DNA of 64,000 bases from Luzula sylvatica (lineage: Eukaryota > Streptophyta > Magnoliopsida > Poales > Juncaceae), in the NCBI GenBank assembly GCA_946800325.1, contig OX326961.1, forward strand, positions 3,078,655 through 3,142,654, in the 5' to 3' direction. The notes beneath the pieces are model-generated. The model had not been told where the DNA came from, did no database searches, and saw nothing but the letters and a program-made list of their open reading frames with translations. Shown piece by piece: positions 26,815 to 40,069 of this stretch. How positions within the stretch are numbered: the first letter of the stretch is position 1; each line of letters starts with the position of its first letter. The position numbers and the translations under genes were made by a program.

Positions 26815-27765
26815 GTTGGGTATCGGCGTCACTACCGAGCCCCGCGCAGCGGATTGAGAGGCCCGGTCCGACCCGATCCCGAGGACCACGTCAACGACTC
26901 AAACGTACAAATAATGTAAATGCAACTAAACCTATGAATATAACTCTTATATACATAGAAACATACCGCGTGAAATTGATCACGGAGACGGGTTGTTCAC
27001 TTAGTTGCTGCTGTGCTTCGACTCCGGCGACACGCACGTCCCACGCCCGCGCGATTTGACACCTAGATCGAAACTCCGATTTGTCGTATACAACCGGATT
27101 TTCTCCGGTTCGTCTCCGACCTTGCTCGACCTTGCTCTCGTTAGATCACAGTCCAGAATCTCAGATGAGATTCCTCTACTCGTATCCACCTCGAGCTTGC
27201 GTCTTTCGGTTGCAGCGAATTCCCCTAAAATTCCCGCAAAGTTGCTTAAATCAATTTCCAAATCCTCACAACTTGTCTCACAAGTTTCTCTCTTCTTCTC
27301 AAGAATTAGATCTGGCAGCCAGAGAGAGGAAGAAGAAGAATCCACAGATCTTATATTAATCTGAGAGTTAATGGTGTATTAATGAGTATCTAAAACTGCT
27401 AATCCAGAATTCGGATCACTGTGCGTCATGACGCACGATATGGTGCGTCATGACGCACAAGTCACATTTACTTGGATATAGCCGTTATACTAGTGCTCCG
27501 TCATGACGGACACTTTGTGCGTCATGACGCACCACCGTCATGACGCACAATATGGTGCGTCGTGACGGTATACTCATAGATTGGCTTTCCACAGAATTAC
27601 TCTACTGTGCGTCATGACGCACCATATGGTGCGTCATGACGGACCATGTAATTTCTGCCATATTTGCATAATCTTATTATGCATCCAATCGTTCCGACGA
27701 ACACGTATGTTCATCTACACTCATTTGTACAATCTATTAGTTGATCTGTAACTGTATTTCCTTCA
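26815..27765 (-). repeat. Copia-1 3' LTR
   Basis: 951 bp. Contains at least seven GTSCGTCATGACGSAC-type palindromes between 27,421 and 27,642. The minus-strand frame at 27,001-27,345 also exists in the other LTR and is treated as LTR sequence. Confidence 0.94.
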
Positions 27766-28872
27766 GTCTCCCACTCAGTTCAAGATCCAACTAAAGAAAG
27801 TACTAGTGTACATCTCATGTACACATAACCTTAGAGATTGAAATTAAGCCCGAAATAAGACAGCTCTATGTGTGACCGCGTAGGTTCGTATCAAGCAATG
27901 GTAGTGAACTTATGCCTAAGTTCACATGCTAATGAGAGGGATCTAGGAAGAAATCCATCATAGTTTTCCCACGTTGAAAACGAAAAATGATTGTGATCAT
28001 TTATACCCATCTCGAACGGTGGTGTTTAGTTCTCTTGTTCTCGATATCCGTCAATCAAAAGGCATGGTGATAGTCATCCTTATAATTTGATTGACTAAAC
28101 TTATTGTTTCTATACCGAATTGAATCAACAAATACAATCTATATTAACAATTAATATCATTGACTCTGGCCAGAGATTTCGCTGATCAATTCATCGATAG
28201 GCCTAAGGGATATCTCTTTCTCTCGAAAGGACCAATTTCTATCTTGATGATTCACATCAAATTCCGTGTTTCAGATAACACCCGATCATAATCCCATGAC
28301 CATCCTGTTACAGATAGTGGAAGATTATATCTAAGCATCATGTTACGCACGAAAAATGATCCATGATCATCTCAAGTGTGAAGAACTAAGACCCCATTCG
28401 TTACGATTCCATCTACAATGACTAAACCATGTCATGGAATCGCACTTTTGGTCAAGTCACAATATGCATAACCTAATGCATATCCATATTCCCGATTTGA
28501 CAAACTCTTTGTCCTATGATTAGCAAAACATAATCATCACCTCGGCGAATATGCTAGTGTACATGTTAGTCTATTATCTTATAATAGATATACTTATCAC
28601 ATAAGTATCCTAATCATGACTAGGGATGTTTTTGAAATATAACTTTTGAAATGTGAGGGTTTTACTTAACATGATCACGTATCACGTAGACGCTCACACA
28701 AGTCATAAATCAAGGTTCGTGTAATCAAATTACACAACCTCGCACAAGTTTTCATATAAGATAAATGCAAATGAAATATAAAATTTTTGAAAGTGCATTA
28801 ATATAACATAAGTCTTGGGTGATACATCATTTACAACAAATAACTCATCATAACAGCTATTGTTTTAGATAA
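27766..28872 (-). other. Copia-1 3' untranslated region
   Basis: Non-coding DNA between the pol stop (28,873) and the 3' LTR. The purine-rich tract next to the LTR (minus strand GAGTGGGAGAC, 27,766-27,776) is the likely polypurine primer. Nothing else recognised. Confidence 0.7.
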
Positions 28873-31800
28873 CTACAAACCAACTTCCTCCTCTAGGTAT
28901 CTCAAACCTATAGTTCTAGCATGACGATCATGTTTCGCAACTGGAAGTGGCTTCGTAAACGGATCCGCTACATTCTCGTTAGTATCAATCTTCAAAATCA
29001 CAACATCCTGCCTTTGTAAAATCTCACGAATCAAGTGGAATTTACGCAGGATGTGTTTGGAGCGATGATGCGATCTCGGTTCCTTGGCCTGTGCTATTGC
29101 TCCCGTATTGTCGCAATACACAGCCACGGGTTCCGAGATGCTTGGCACTACTCCAAGTTCGGTCACGAACTTCTTGACCCAAACCGCCTCCTTTGCGGCT
29201 TCCGAAGCCGCGATGTATTCTGCTTCCGTCGTAGAGTCAGCAACTGTCGGTTGTCTGGAACTCTTCCATATAACCGCGCCACCGTTCAAGCAAAACACGT
29301 ACCCGCTTTGTGATCGAAAATCATCGGTACATGTTTGGAAACTGGCATCGGTGTAACCAGTTACAACCAATCCATTATCCTCGCCACCATATACTAAAAA
29401 CTGATCCTTAGTTCTTCGTAAGTACTTAAGGATAGTTTTCACGGCTTGCCAATGCGGATCTCCTGGATTCGATTGGTAACGTGATAGGACGCTTAATGCA
29501 TACGATACGTCAGGTCTCGTACAGATCATGGCATACATGATAGATCCAACTGCCGAAGCATATGGAACCTTATCCATGTTACTTTTCTCTTCGCTCGATG
29601 TTGGACATTGAGCTTTCGAAAAGTTTATACCATTCGACATGGGAAGAAACCCTTTCTTAGAGTTTTGCATGAAAAATCTTTTCAGCACCTTGTCGATGTA
29701 CGTACTCTGACTTAGGCCGAGGAGTCTCTTGGATCTATCTCTATAGATCCTCACGCCTAAAATATAGGCGGCCTCTCCTAAATCTTTCATAGCGAAATGA
29801 GTATTCAAATACTTCTTAACATCCGATAACATCGGAATGTCGTTTCCTATGATTAATATATCATCCACATAAAGAACAAGAAATACTACACGGCTCCCAC
29901 TAACCTTCTTATATACACAAGGTTCTTCTTCGTTTTTGATAAAATCATACTCACTTATGACTTCATCAAAACGAATATTCCAACTCCGAGAAGCTTGTTT
30001 CAGCCCATAAATGGACCTTTGAAGCTTGCATACTTTCTTAGGATTCTTTGGATCGATAAAACCTTCGGGTTGTGTCATGTACACATCCTCCGATAAGTTT
30101 CCGTTAAGGAAAGCGGTTTTAACATCCATTTGCCATATCTCATAGTCATAATATGCAGCTATGGCAAGGATAATCCTTATAGACTTAAGCATGGCTACCG
30201 GCGAAAACGTTTCATCATAGTCTACACCATGAATTTGCTTGAAACCTTTCGCAACTAACCGTGCTTTATAAGTATGCAGTTTTCCTTCCATGTCGGTTTT
30301 CTTCTTGAAAACCCACTTACACCCGACGGGTTTAACCAAGGGTGGTGGATCAATCAAGTTCCAAACTTGATTATCATACATGGATTGGATCTCGGACTTC
30401 ACGGCATCATGCCATTTGTCGGAATCTTCGCTCGACATAGCATCTTTGTAGGTTGTCGGCTCATCATCTATGAGTTCGACGTTGCCTTCATCAGTTACGA
30501 TAAATCCATATCGTACTGGTTCCAGCCGGGTCCTACTAGACCTACGAGGAGCATCTTGTGCTATTGGCTCGACATCCTCAACTATTGACGGATTCGGGTC
30601 AACATCCATCGGTTCAATGTTTATTTCTGAATCTCGAACCTCTTCGAGATCTATTTTACTCCCACTAGCTCGTTGAGATATAAAGTCCTTCTCCAAGAAG
30701 GTACCTCTTCGAGCTACGAAAACCTTGTTTTCCTCGGGATTGTAGAAATAATATCCTTTAGTTTCCTTAGGATATCCAACAAATAAACATTTTTCAGATT
30801 TGGGTTCGAGTTTATCCGAAAACATTTTCCGAACGTAAACATCGAATCCCCAAATTCTGATAAAAGATAACACCGGAGGTTGTCCGGTCCATATCTCATA
30901 TGGTGTCTTTTGAACCGATTTAGAAGGTAAGCGGTTTATCAGAAAAGCCGCTGTCTCAAGGGCATATCCCCAAAACGATTTTGGGAGACTAGTTTGACTC
31001 ATCATTGATCGAACCATATTCAATAAGGTTCGATTCCTCCTCTCGGACACGCCATTCCATTGAGGCGTTCCAGGTGGAGTCAATTGTGAAACGATTCCAC
31101 AATCTTTAAGATGATCTTCAAACTCATAGCTCAAATACTCACCTCCTCGATCTGATCGAAGTGCTTTGATTGTCTTGCCAAGTTGATTTTGAACCTCATT
31201 CTGAAATTCTTTGAACTTTTTAAAAGATTCAGATTTGTTACGCATCAAATAGATATACCCATATCTACTCAAATCACCCGTAAACGTTATGAAGTATCGA
31301 TAACCTCCTCTTGCCTCGGTACTCATTGGACCACATACATCTGAATGTATAAGTTCCAATAGTTCCTTGGACCTTTCTCCAACTTTTGAGAATGGTGCTT
31401 TTGTCATCTTGCCAAGTAAACAAGCGCATTGTCCATATGAATCAAATTCAAATGAGTCCAAAAGTCCATCCTTATGGAGTTTTGAGATGCGTTTCTCGTT
31501 TATGTGGCCAAGTCGACAATGCCAAAAATAGGTCTTACTCTCAACTTTAGGTTTAATCCGATTCGTGTTTATATTATAGATTGATTTATCATTTGTGTAA
31601 TTCATATCTAAAATGTAAAGACCATTTTCTAATAGAACATTTCCATAGAATAAATTATCCTTACAAATAGAAAATTCATTATTCTTAATAATAAATTCAT
31701 AACCATCATTAGCAAGTCTAGACACACTAATAATGTTCTTACACAAACTTGGAACAAAATAATGAAAGAAAATATGGCTTAAGAATTAACTTGGAAGAAT

Positions 31801-33503
31801 TTATATAAATAAGCAAATCTGCAATCAGAATTGGGTCAGTTCATAATCTGGGCCCGTTCAGAATTTAGGGTTTTAACCTAATTTCAAATAATTAGGTTTT
31901 AACCTAAATTTTGGGCTTATTCCGAGTTTTATTAATATTGGGCTTTATTCTGAAAATTAGGGTTTCTTAACCTAATTTTCGGATTTAACCTAAAATCTGC
32001 CTATATATATATTCAGAATTTCATTTTTCTCTCTCCTCTCTCTCAATTCTGAAACCCTAATTCGGCCGCCGAATTTTCTCTCTTTCACACAAAATCGAGA
32101 TTGAGATCTGGAGAGTTTTGAGTAGAGTTTCTGAGCAAGTTCTTGAGAGAAATAATCGTGACACCGACTGGAACGGTGTTGGCGGTTCCGATCAGACGAA
32201 ATCGAGGTGGACACGAGTAGAGGGAGTGCAAGAGCAATCCTTGGAGAAGGTTCACGAAATCTGGAGAAGAAGGCATCACGTACTAACTTGTACGAGGTAA
32301 AATTCTGAATAACTCTTCCTTTTTCGTGGTTTTTCGAACGTGATCCAGGTAGAATTAGGTTATACATGCGAAATAATTCCGCTGCAAACCTCTAAATTCG
32401 TGTGTATAATCCTACAAATAACAATTATTAAGTTCTAAAATAAATCCACTCGGGAAAGTAAGATAAACATCTCCGACGGCCAACGCAGCAACTTTTGCTC
32501 CATTTCCTACTCGAAGATCCACTTCACCTCTTGTCAACTTCTTTCTATTTTGAAGAACCTGCATATTTCGACAATTATGAGTTCCACAATCGGTATCCAA
32601 TACCCAATTGTCCAAAATTAAAATATTAACATCTATAATAGTCATACCTGCGGTTCCGGCTTCCAAAGCCTTCCCCTTGCTTTTCTTCACCTCCTCGAGG
32701 TAAATCTTGCAATTTCTCTTCCAATGCCCACTCTTTTTGCAATGGAAGCAGGTGACATCCTCGGATTTCTCCTTTCCTTTAGTCTTTGGTTTGGACAGCG
32801 ACTTGCCCGCACCGCCCTTGGACTTTTGTTTCTTACGAATCCCTCCTTGAATCATGAGGACATCCCTAGCAACTCTTGCTTTGGGTACCCCCGATGCCTT
32901 AAGCATCTCCGACTCAAAATTCTTGAGCATCCCATGGAGCTCGGGAATCGTCTTGTTCATCGAATGCATGTGATAGTTCGTTACGAAAGTTGAGAAAATC
33001 GGTGGCAATGCACACAAGATCAAATCTTGTTGCATTATTGGTGACACCTTTTCTCCCAATTTCTCAAGACGATCAATCAATGATTGTACCTTTAACACGT
33101 GAGTGCTAACCGAAGATCTATTAGGCATCTTACAGTTAACCAACTCCTTCAACGTATTGAACCTTTCAATCCGTTCTTGCTCTTGGAATATTTCCTTGAG
33201 CGTCGCGTTAATCTCGTACGCATCCGAATCCTCGAATTGCTTCTGCAAATTCGCGTCCATACATGCCAACATGAGGCACGGCACGTCATTTGACTCCTTC
33301 TTAAGTTTGTCAAATGCCGCCTTTTCTTCGGACGAAGCCTTATCATCGGGAGTCACCATCTTTGTGTCCAACACGTGACTCTTGCACTCTTGCCTAAGAA
33401 CAATTCTTAGGTTGCGGTGCCAGTCAAGATAGTTCTTTCCGACTAGCTTCTCCCTCTCCAATACCGATCTAATCGACATTGAGTTGGTGTTGCTTGATGT
33501 CAT
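28873..33503 (-). pseudogene. Copia-1 gag-pol, interrupted by a solo LTR
   Basis: Gag starts at 33,503 (MTSSNTNSMS) with a UBN2-type gag and a CCHC knuckle CFHCKKSGHWKRNC. The protease motif reads VLDTDCGTH, with Asp in place of the usual Gly after DT. The solo LTR at 31,763-32,416 follows LELNNCY; the frame resumes with FVPSLCKNIISVSRLA. Then come the GAG-pre-integrase zinc region (WHCRLGHINEKR), integrase (HSDVCGP about residue 133 of the second segment, SDRGGEYLS, GVSERRNRTLL), reverse transcriptase (YVDDILIIG, about 620) and RNase H (DSTTEAEYIAASEA, about 836). Without the insert and one duplication copy the frame is 3,972 nt, about 1,323 residues, a usual Copia length. Confidence 0.94.
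31763..32416 (+). mobile_element. Solo LTR of the Copia-2 family, nested in Copia-1
   Basis: 654 bp beginning TGAAAGAAAATATGGC and ending ATCCTACA, flanked by AATAA (31,758-31,762 and 32,417-32,421). Strongly similar to the Copia-2 LTRs (42,777-43,410) along its length but lacking their GTTCGAAC palindromes, so a related subfamily. The internal region was presumably lost by recombination between two LTRs. Confidence 0.93.
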
Positions 33504-34902
33504 GATTGCTACAACGAAAAATACTTTAAAATAAGATTGATACTAATATGTGCGAACTTATGCTATATGCTTATATGATGATATGAAATATGTTATTTTT
33601 ATCAAATCAGTAACCCTAATATTGATTCGGGATTCTAAAACCAATAACACTTCAAGACCCATATTTCATGATCCTCCCACAAGTGACTTTGGCCGACAAA
33701 TGGGATCTCACTATTTAGGTAGGATAAATCCAATCACATCCAATGTGACTCTTGACCCTTTATAGGATTTCGGTATCCAACCATATCATATATGATTCGA
33801 ATTCCGTTTGTGCATCCTAACTATGCCCCGAACCCCAATCGGATTGGCTTGGACGGTTAAGTCACAACCATGATTACATATCATTCAATTGAACTACAAA
33901 TGCGCCCGACTTTGGCCTGAACCCGCATTTGTCCCCAATTAACGCTTGCCTCTCACGTTGATACATACAACAATGCACGCCCGACTTTGGCCTGAAACCG
34001 TGCAAGGTGTGATGACCAACCTCGGAGGTTGTGAACATGGAAGGCATTTCATGACTTAAGTATTATGCAGGGATTTATGTGATATAATCTAATTATATCA
34101 ATAAGCAAGTATATCATGATGAATGAACATAATTAATAATGATTAGAACCATATTTAAATAAATCAGAAAAAATTATACTGTGCGTCACGACGCAACATA
34201 ACGTCCGTCATGACGCACCGTACTAAAATGGACTTCCATTGACTTCCGTCATGATGCAACATAACGTGCGTCACGACGGACTTCACAGGTCTGTCGTGAC
34301 TCCAGACAGTGCGTCACGACGGACCATACAAAACAATTTTGTTGTCCATTCCAGAAACTATTTCAGGTCCATCCGTCTTGACGGTTGGTTATACCGTCAC
34401 GACGGACTGTGTTCTTCCGTCATGACGCCAGACTGTGCGTCACGGCGGACTGTGCAAAACCATTTTGTCTAGATTTCCAGAAACTATTGGGCTTCAACCG
34501 TCACGACGCACAAAACGGTCCGTCACGACGGTATCTATTTACACAGTGCGTCATGACGCACAACTTTTGTGCGTCACGACGGACAAAGTGTAACGCCTCA
34601 GATCCAACTCTTGGATTTCCCGATACACTTGTGCGTCACGACGCAACATATCGTGCGTCATGACGCACCAGACCTGAATTTCAGTTTTATTTTGTAATTT
34701 TAACAGATTTTAATCGTTTCAAAAACGATTAATCATGAACAATTCATGATTACTTCTAGATTCTTTTGATCATCTCATGATCAAATACTAGTAAGATTTC
34801 TATGGTCCTAATTTTATAACTACATGATTATGTCCTAAAATTCTACATGAAATTCCGAATAACACTTATTCGAAATCGATTCGACGATCGCTCTGATACC
34901 AC
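33504..34902 (-). promoter_or_regulatory. Copia-1 leader with primer site and palindrome cluster
   Basis: tRNA-iMet primer site (TGGTATCAGAGC on the minus strand, 34,901-34,890) one base inside the 5' LTR. Between 34,175 and 34,670 there are about fifteen variants of GTGCGTCATGACGCAC (often CACG instead of CATG in the core). The phrase GCCCGACTTTGGCCTGAA occurs twice (about 33,905 and 33,980). No frame of interest. Confidence 0.85.
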
Positions 34903-35853
34903 TGTTGGGTATCGGCGTCACTACCGAGCCCCGCATAGCGGATTGAGAGGCCCGGTCCGACCCGATCCCGAGGACCACGTCAACGACTCAAACGTACAAA
35001 TAATGTAAATGCAACTAAACCTATGAATATAACTCTTATATACATAGAAACATACCGCGTGAAATTGATCACGGAGACGGGTTGTTCACTTAGTTGCTGT
35101 TGTGCTTCGACTCCGGCGACACGCACGTCCCACGCCCGCGCATTCGACACCTAGATCGAAACTCCGATTTGTCGTATACAACCGGATTTTCTCCGGTTCG
35201 TCTCCGACCTTGCTCGACCTTGCTCTCATTAGATCACAGTCCAGAATCTCAGATGAGATTCCTCTACTCGTATCCACCTCGAGCTCGCGTCTTTCGGTTG
35301 CAGCGAATTCCCCTAAAATTCCCGCAAAGTTGCTCAAATCAATCTCCAAATCCTCACAACTTGTCTCACAAGTTTCTATCTTCTTCTCAAGAATTAGATC
35401 TGGCAGCCAGAGAGAGGAAGAAGAAGAATCCACAGATCTTATATTAATCTAAGAGTTAATGGTGTATTAATGAGTATCTAAAACTGCTAATCCAGAATTC
35501 GGATCACTGTGCGTCATGACACATGATATGGTGCGTCATGACGCACAAGTCACATTTACTTGGATATAGTCGTTATACTAGTGCTCCGTCATGACGGACA
35601 CTTTGTGCGTCATGACGCACCACCGTAATGACGCACAATATGGTGTGTCGTGACGGTATACTCATAGATTGGCTTTCCACAGAATTACTCTACTGTGCGT
35701 CATGACGGACCATATGGTGCATCATGACGGACCATGCAATTTCTGCCAGATTTGCATAATCTTATTATGCATCCAATCGTTCCGACGAACACGTATGTTC
35801 ATCTACACTCATTTGTACAATCTACTAGTTGATATGTAACTGTATTTCCTTCA
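34903..35853 (-). repeat. Copia-1 5' LTR
   Basis: 951 bp; on its own strand begins TGAAGGAAATAC and ends CCCAACA. Palindromes at about 35,508-35,730 are in the upstream (U3) part of the LTR. Confidence 0.94.
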
Positions 35854-37007
35854 CCCATTTGCATGAGACGTATTTCGGTACTCTTTTAATAGCTACTGGA
35901 ATGGATGCACATAAAGGGATATTTCCTGTAGCATTTGCAATTGTCGAGAACGAGAATAGTTCTTCTTGGCAATGGTTTTTGGTTCGGGTAAAAGATTAAG
36001 CTACAAACGGTTTACCAGTTTGTATAGTTAATGATAGATGGTCAGGTCATCGAGCGGTAATCGACCAAAATTTTCCAAGTGATCAAGGACACGCGATGCG
36101 ATATTGCATTCGACATGTTCAACAGAACATTGCTAAACAATTTGGTAATAAGGCGTTGGGTGAATTTTTTTGGACAACGACCACTCAACGAAAAAATGAG
36201 GGACTGGAAGCGCGGTTGGAACGAATGAGACTGATGAAACCAGAAGTGATTGAATATTTGGATAGTAACGTGGGTCCAAAAAAATTATGGACTGTATCAC
36301 ATGAAGGTGGTCGTAGGTTGGGTATTACGACCACTAACATTTCGGAGTGATTCAACGGTGTATTGAAAGGTGCTAGAGGTTTGCCCATAAGATCATTGGT
36401 TGCTCAGATTTGTGGTCGACTAAATACCTATTTTTTTACGAGACGTAAACAAGGCCACGAAACCAAGACCCGTTTAGGTTTTAAGACTGAACAAATGCTT
36501 CATGCTAGGAAAACCGAGAGTAGAAATATGCAAATTACTCAACACTCTAGTACATTATTTGGTGTTGCGTGGTATGATTTTAATCGTTCCGAGACTCTAG
36601 TAAATGAAGTTTGTTTGCCAGAGTTGGCAAGGAAATGTACCAGCTCGTGCGGAATACCGCAATTGGAATATCTTTTGTGATCTCATGTAATAGCGGTTTA
36701 TCGAAAAATAAACAAGAGTCACTATGATATGTGTGATCCGTTCTATCGTATTGAAGCTTATAGGAGGACGTACGAGCAAATATTGCCAGTGATTCTTGAT
36801 CGCCGTTATTGGTCGAATGTTCGAGGACCAAAATTACTTCCCCCAAGTCACGTGAAGAGGAAAGCTGGGAGATCGGTAAAAAGGCGTGAACGAACCGAGA
36901 TGGATGCTGAGGGTCGAAATGGCAACATGTGTAGTTTTTGCAAGATCTGAGGTCACACAATACGTACTTGTGTCCCGTTACGTATTTCTCAAGAACATCG
37001 CGATTAG

Positions 37008-37305
37008 TACTTCAATATGTTATGTAATTTATTATGAAGTTTTTTTTAGGTATTACGTAATTTAGCTATTAATATTTATTTCATTAGGTATTATGTACTT
37101 AATTATGTATTGAATTAAGTACTTCATTATGTATTGAAATTTTGGTGTTTTTTCATTACGTACTTTAGGTTTTTTTTTCATTTCATTACGTTCATGTAAT
37201 TTCATTTTGTTAAATTTAGGTTTTTTTTAAATAATGAATCATGTAATCCATTTTGTTAATTATTACGTACATTTTCTAATGATTTATTTTTTTAAAATTT
37301 GACAG
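37008..37305 (+). other. Spacer between transposase and PMD gene
   Basis: AT-rich, T-run-laden spacer of about 300 bp. It ends in TTTGACAG just before the PMD start codon, which could be a splice acceptor of an upstream leader intron. Confidence 0.5.
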
Positions 37306-39858
37306 ATGGAAAATTCAGGACCCATTGATCCTTCCGTTCTGACAGATCAAATAAACCATGTGTCGAACGAGGTGGAAAAGCCTATGATCACGATCCATCA
37401 GAGTGGTCGTGATTGGAGTCACTGGACGATGATGACTCCTGAGATGGAGGTCCGACTGATGCGAGCGGGCTTTTATCTCCCGACCAGGAGGGCTTACGTG
37501 CAGTTGAATCAGACCTTACTCACTGCATTGATTCATAGGTGGCATCCGGAGACGAACACCTTTCATATGCCTCGTGGAGAGATGACCCATCACACTGCGC
37601 GATGTTTCCTTACTGACCGATTTCGCAGTTGACGGTGCTCCCTTGTTTAGGCCCACGAGCCGGGATGATGAAGTAAGAGCCGAGATGACCCGGTTACTTG
37701 GGACGTCACTACAACATACATGGGCTATTGGGGCAGCCAAAACTGACCCAACAAGACCTCAAAACCGCCCCAATAGCTTATTGGAACGGTCAGACGACCC
37801 TAACTAGCCGACCCTAAAGGTCGCGTTCCTGTCAGGGGCGGGCCGACCCTATAGTCCTTTTGGGGCGGTATTTAATGGGGGCGGGCCGACCCTATAACAG
37901 GGCATAGTCAAATCAGTACGTTTAACAGGGCAGGAGTCAAATCAGTACGTTAATGGGGAGGGCCGACCCTATAACTCACATTAATGGGGCGGGCCGACCC
38001 TATAACCCTCTGCCGTCAAATCAGTCAAATGGGACGGGCTGACCCTTATATTAATTATTAATTATTCAAAATATTATATTGTAATTATATTATTATATTA
38101 ATTAGTAATTATTCGAAATATTATATTATAATTAGTAATTATATAAATAATTATATAATTATATTAATTATTAATTATATATATAATTAATAATTAATAT
38201 TATTATATAAATTATTATATAATTATATTTATATGAAATACTAATCCTACGCTCAAATTCAACAAACAACCAAATACACAAACATAAATCCTACGCGCAA
38301 ATTCAACAAAGAAGACTGATTATTACATGCAAATTTGACCAAAAAGATGGTGAAAATGAATTTTTAAAACTTAAACAAAATAATAATAATGAAGAGGCCA
38401 AATTATTACAACATTAATTTTTTGACAGATTTAAAAATAGTACAAACAGATCTAGAAAAATTAACCGTCTTGAGAGGACAACTCTCTTCTCGACTTCCTC
38501 TTGTTTTTTTTTGCCGCTAATCACATTGTTTAACCTGATTATGAAAAAAGACAAGAAATACATGTAAGTTTTCATTTATAGAACTTAAAATGACGAGTAA
38601 AAATTACAAACGTTAATTCAACAAAGGAAAGAAAAAAAAAAAAAAGAGGCTATGTACGCATTATCTCTAACGAGGGACTAAATATTGAATTTCTTAAGAA
38701 TGCAAGGACTTTTGTGCAATTTTCCAATATCACAATGAAAATAAAATGGAATAGAACTTACTGCGCAAGGGAAAAAAACGAAATAGAACTCCCTGGTACG
38801 ACTTGTTGGTACATTAATTCCTCGAAGCTTGATGCGCATCTTTCCCCCCCTCGAAGGCTCGTACCAGGGCCAAGTGTTGGTTATAATCATTTCCCTATAA
38901 AAAACAATATAATAATCATAAATAATAATAATTTAAACAAAAATATATTCTCAAAATAAAGAGTATGTATTTAAATAATAATAAATAATATTTATTTTTA
39001 TAAAAAACATTATATCTACATCACTATATTATGATATAAGGGTCCTTAATTCCGGAGAACCGACACCGTTATTTCCCTGCTACTGGGCGTCTCCTTAATT
39101 CCGGAGAACCTGCATTTAGTCCAAAAAATACATTAAAGAACAGATCAATATATTATGATATAAATTAATAAATAAATTTAAAAAAAACAGATCGGTTCAA
39201 CCCTAATCAGATCAATTCAAACCCTAATTTGATCAATTTCGTCGAGGTATTTGCCCTTCCGTTCGTCGAGGTATTGGCTCTTGCGTTTGCCAAATACTCC
39301 ACAGGAACCATGCCAGAACCAGTTCCCCAACCATCGTCTCCGCCTCTTCCTCCACATCAGCAGCCAAATCCTCCCTGAAAAAATGACATTAGAGAGATAA
39401 AATCAAATGCAAATGAAAAAATTCTAAAATTAAGTATAAATACTTTCAGAAGAGAAAATACTAGATTATTTAACAGTGAGAAAAAAAAGAAGGAATCCAT
39501 GCTAGCAAAAAAAATTTTTGAATCGGTCGAGTTATTGTAGAAAAAGAATGAAAAACGAGAAAAATGAACCCTAACTACAAGAAACAACATACCAGATTCG
39601 AGAGAGCAACGAATTACGCAGCAAGCACCAAATCAAACCTGAAATTAACAAATAAAAAGAAAAAAGATTAAGTCCACTGATCTGAAATTAACAGTGAGGG
39701 GTAAGAAAGAGAGGGAAAGACCGAGAGAGAGGGAAACGAGCTCCACGCCACAGATTTGGTAAGCCCAGCGATTTGTCGTAATTCCCTGACAGCGAGAGAG
39801 AGGAAAATATCACTCCACAGCGCGAGAGAGAGAGGGAAAGAACACTCCACAGCGAGCG

Positions 39859-39914
<56 letters not shown>

Positions 39915-39937
39915 ATAGAGGGAAAGAGAGACTCTAC

Positions 39938-40001
<64 letters not shown>

Positions 40002-40013
40002 TTCACGGGTGGG

Positions 40014-40069
<56 letters not shown>

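Larger units (their letters stand above)
26815..35853 (-). mobile_element. Copia retrotransposon 1 (minus strand)
   Basis: Ty1/Copia element inserted in the MULE transposase, with the 5-bp duplication CCCAT (26,810-26,814 and 35,854-35,858). The 951-bp LTRs differ at about 20 positions by eye (about 2%). Read leftward: 5' LTR (35,853-34,903), tRNA-iMet primer site (34,901-34,890), a palindrome-rich leader, gag-pol (33,503-28,873), and a purine-rich GTGGGAGAC before the 3' LTR. A 654-bp solo LTR of another Copia family is inserted in gag-pol. Apart from that insertion and a protease change, the coding region is open. Confidence 0.95.
25468..37007 (+). pseudogene. MuDR-type MULE transposase, split by a Copia element
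   Basis: DDE transposase that would cut and rejoin the MULE ends. Start taken at ATG 25,468 (MEGTSFCIFWDD). After an acidic region come the MuDR DNA-binding domain (WHGLLFATKKEMQNE... to GGHTC) and the catalytic domain. The first catalytic Asp lies in VDGAH, exactly where Copia-1 (26,815-35,853) is inserted, so the codons resume at 35,854 with TYFGTLLIATGMDAHKG. A second Asp is in VNDRWSGH, and a C-terminal CCHC knuckle (CSFC...GHTIRTC) precedes the stop at 37,005-37,007. Lesions beside the insertion: two stops near 25,633 and 25,688, a frameshift in a GT run near 26,414, and stops near 35,996, 36,350, 36,678 and 36,948. Confidence 0.92.

Noticed and set aside
27001..27364. Ser-rich frames in the Copia-1 LTRs (also 35,086-35,452)
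   Set aside because: Present in both LTRs in both orientations with no domain; best read as LTR sequence.
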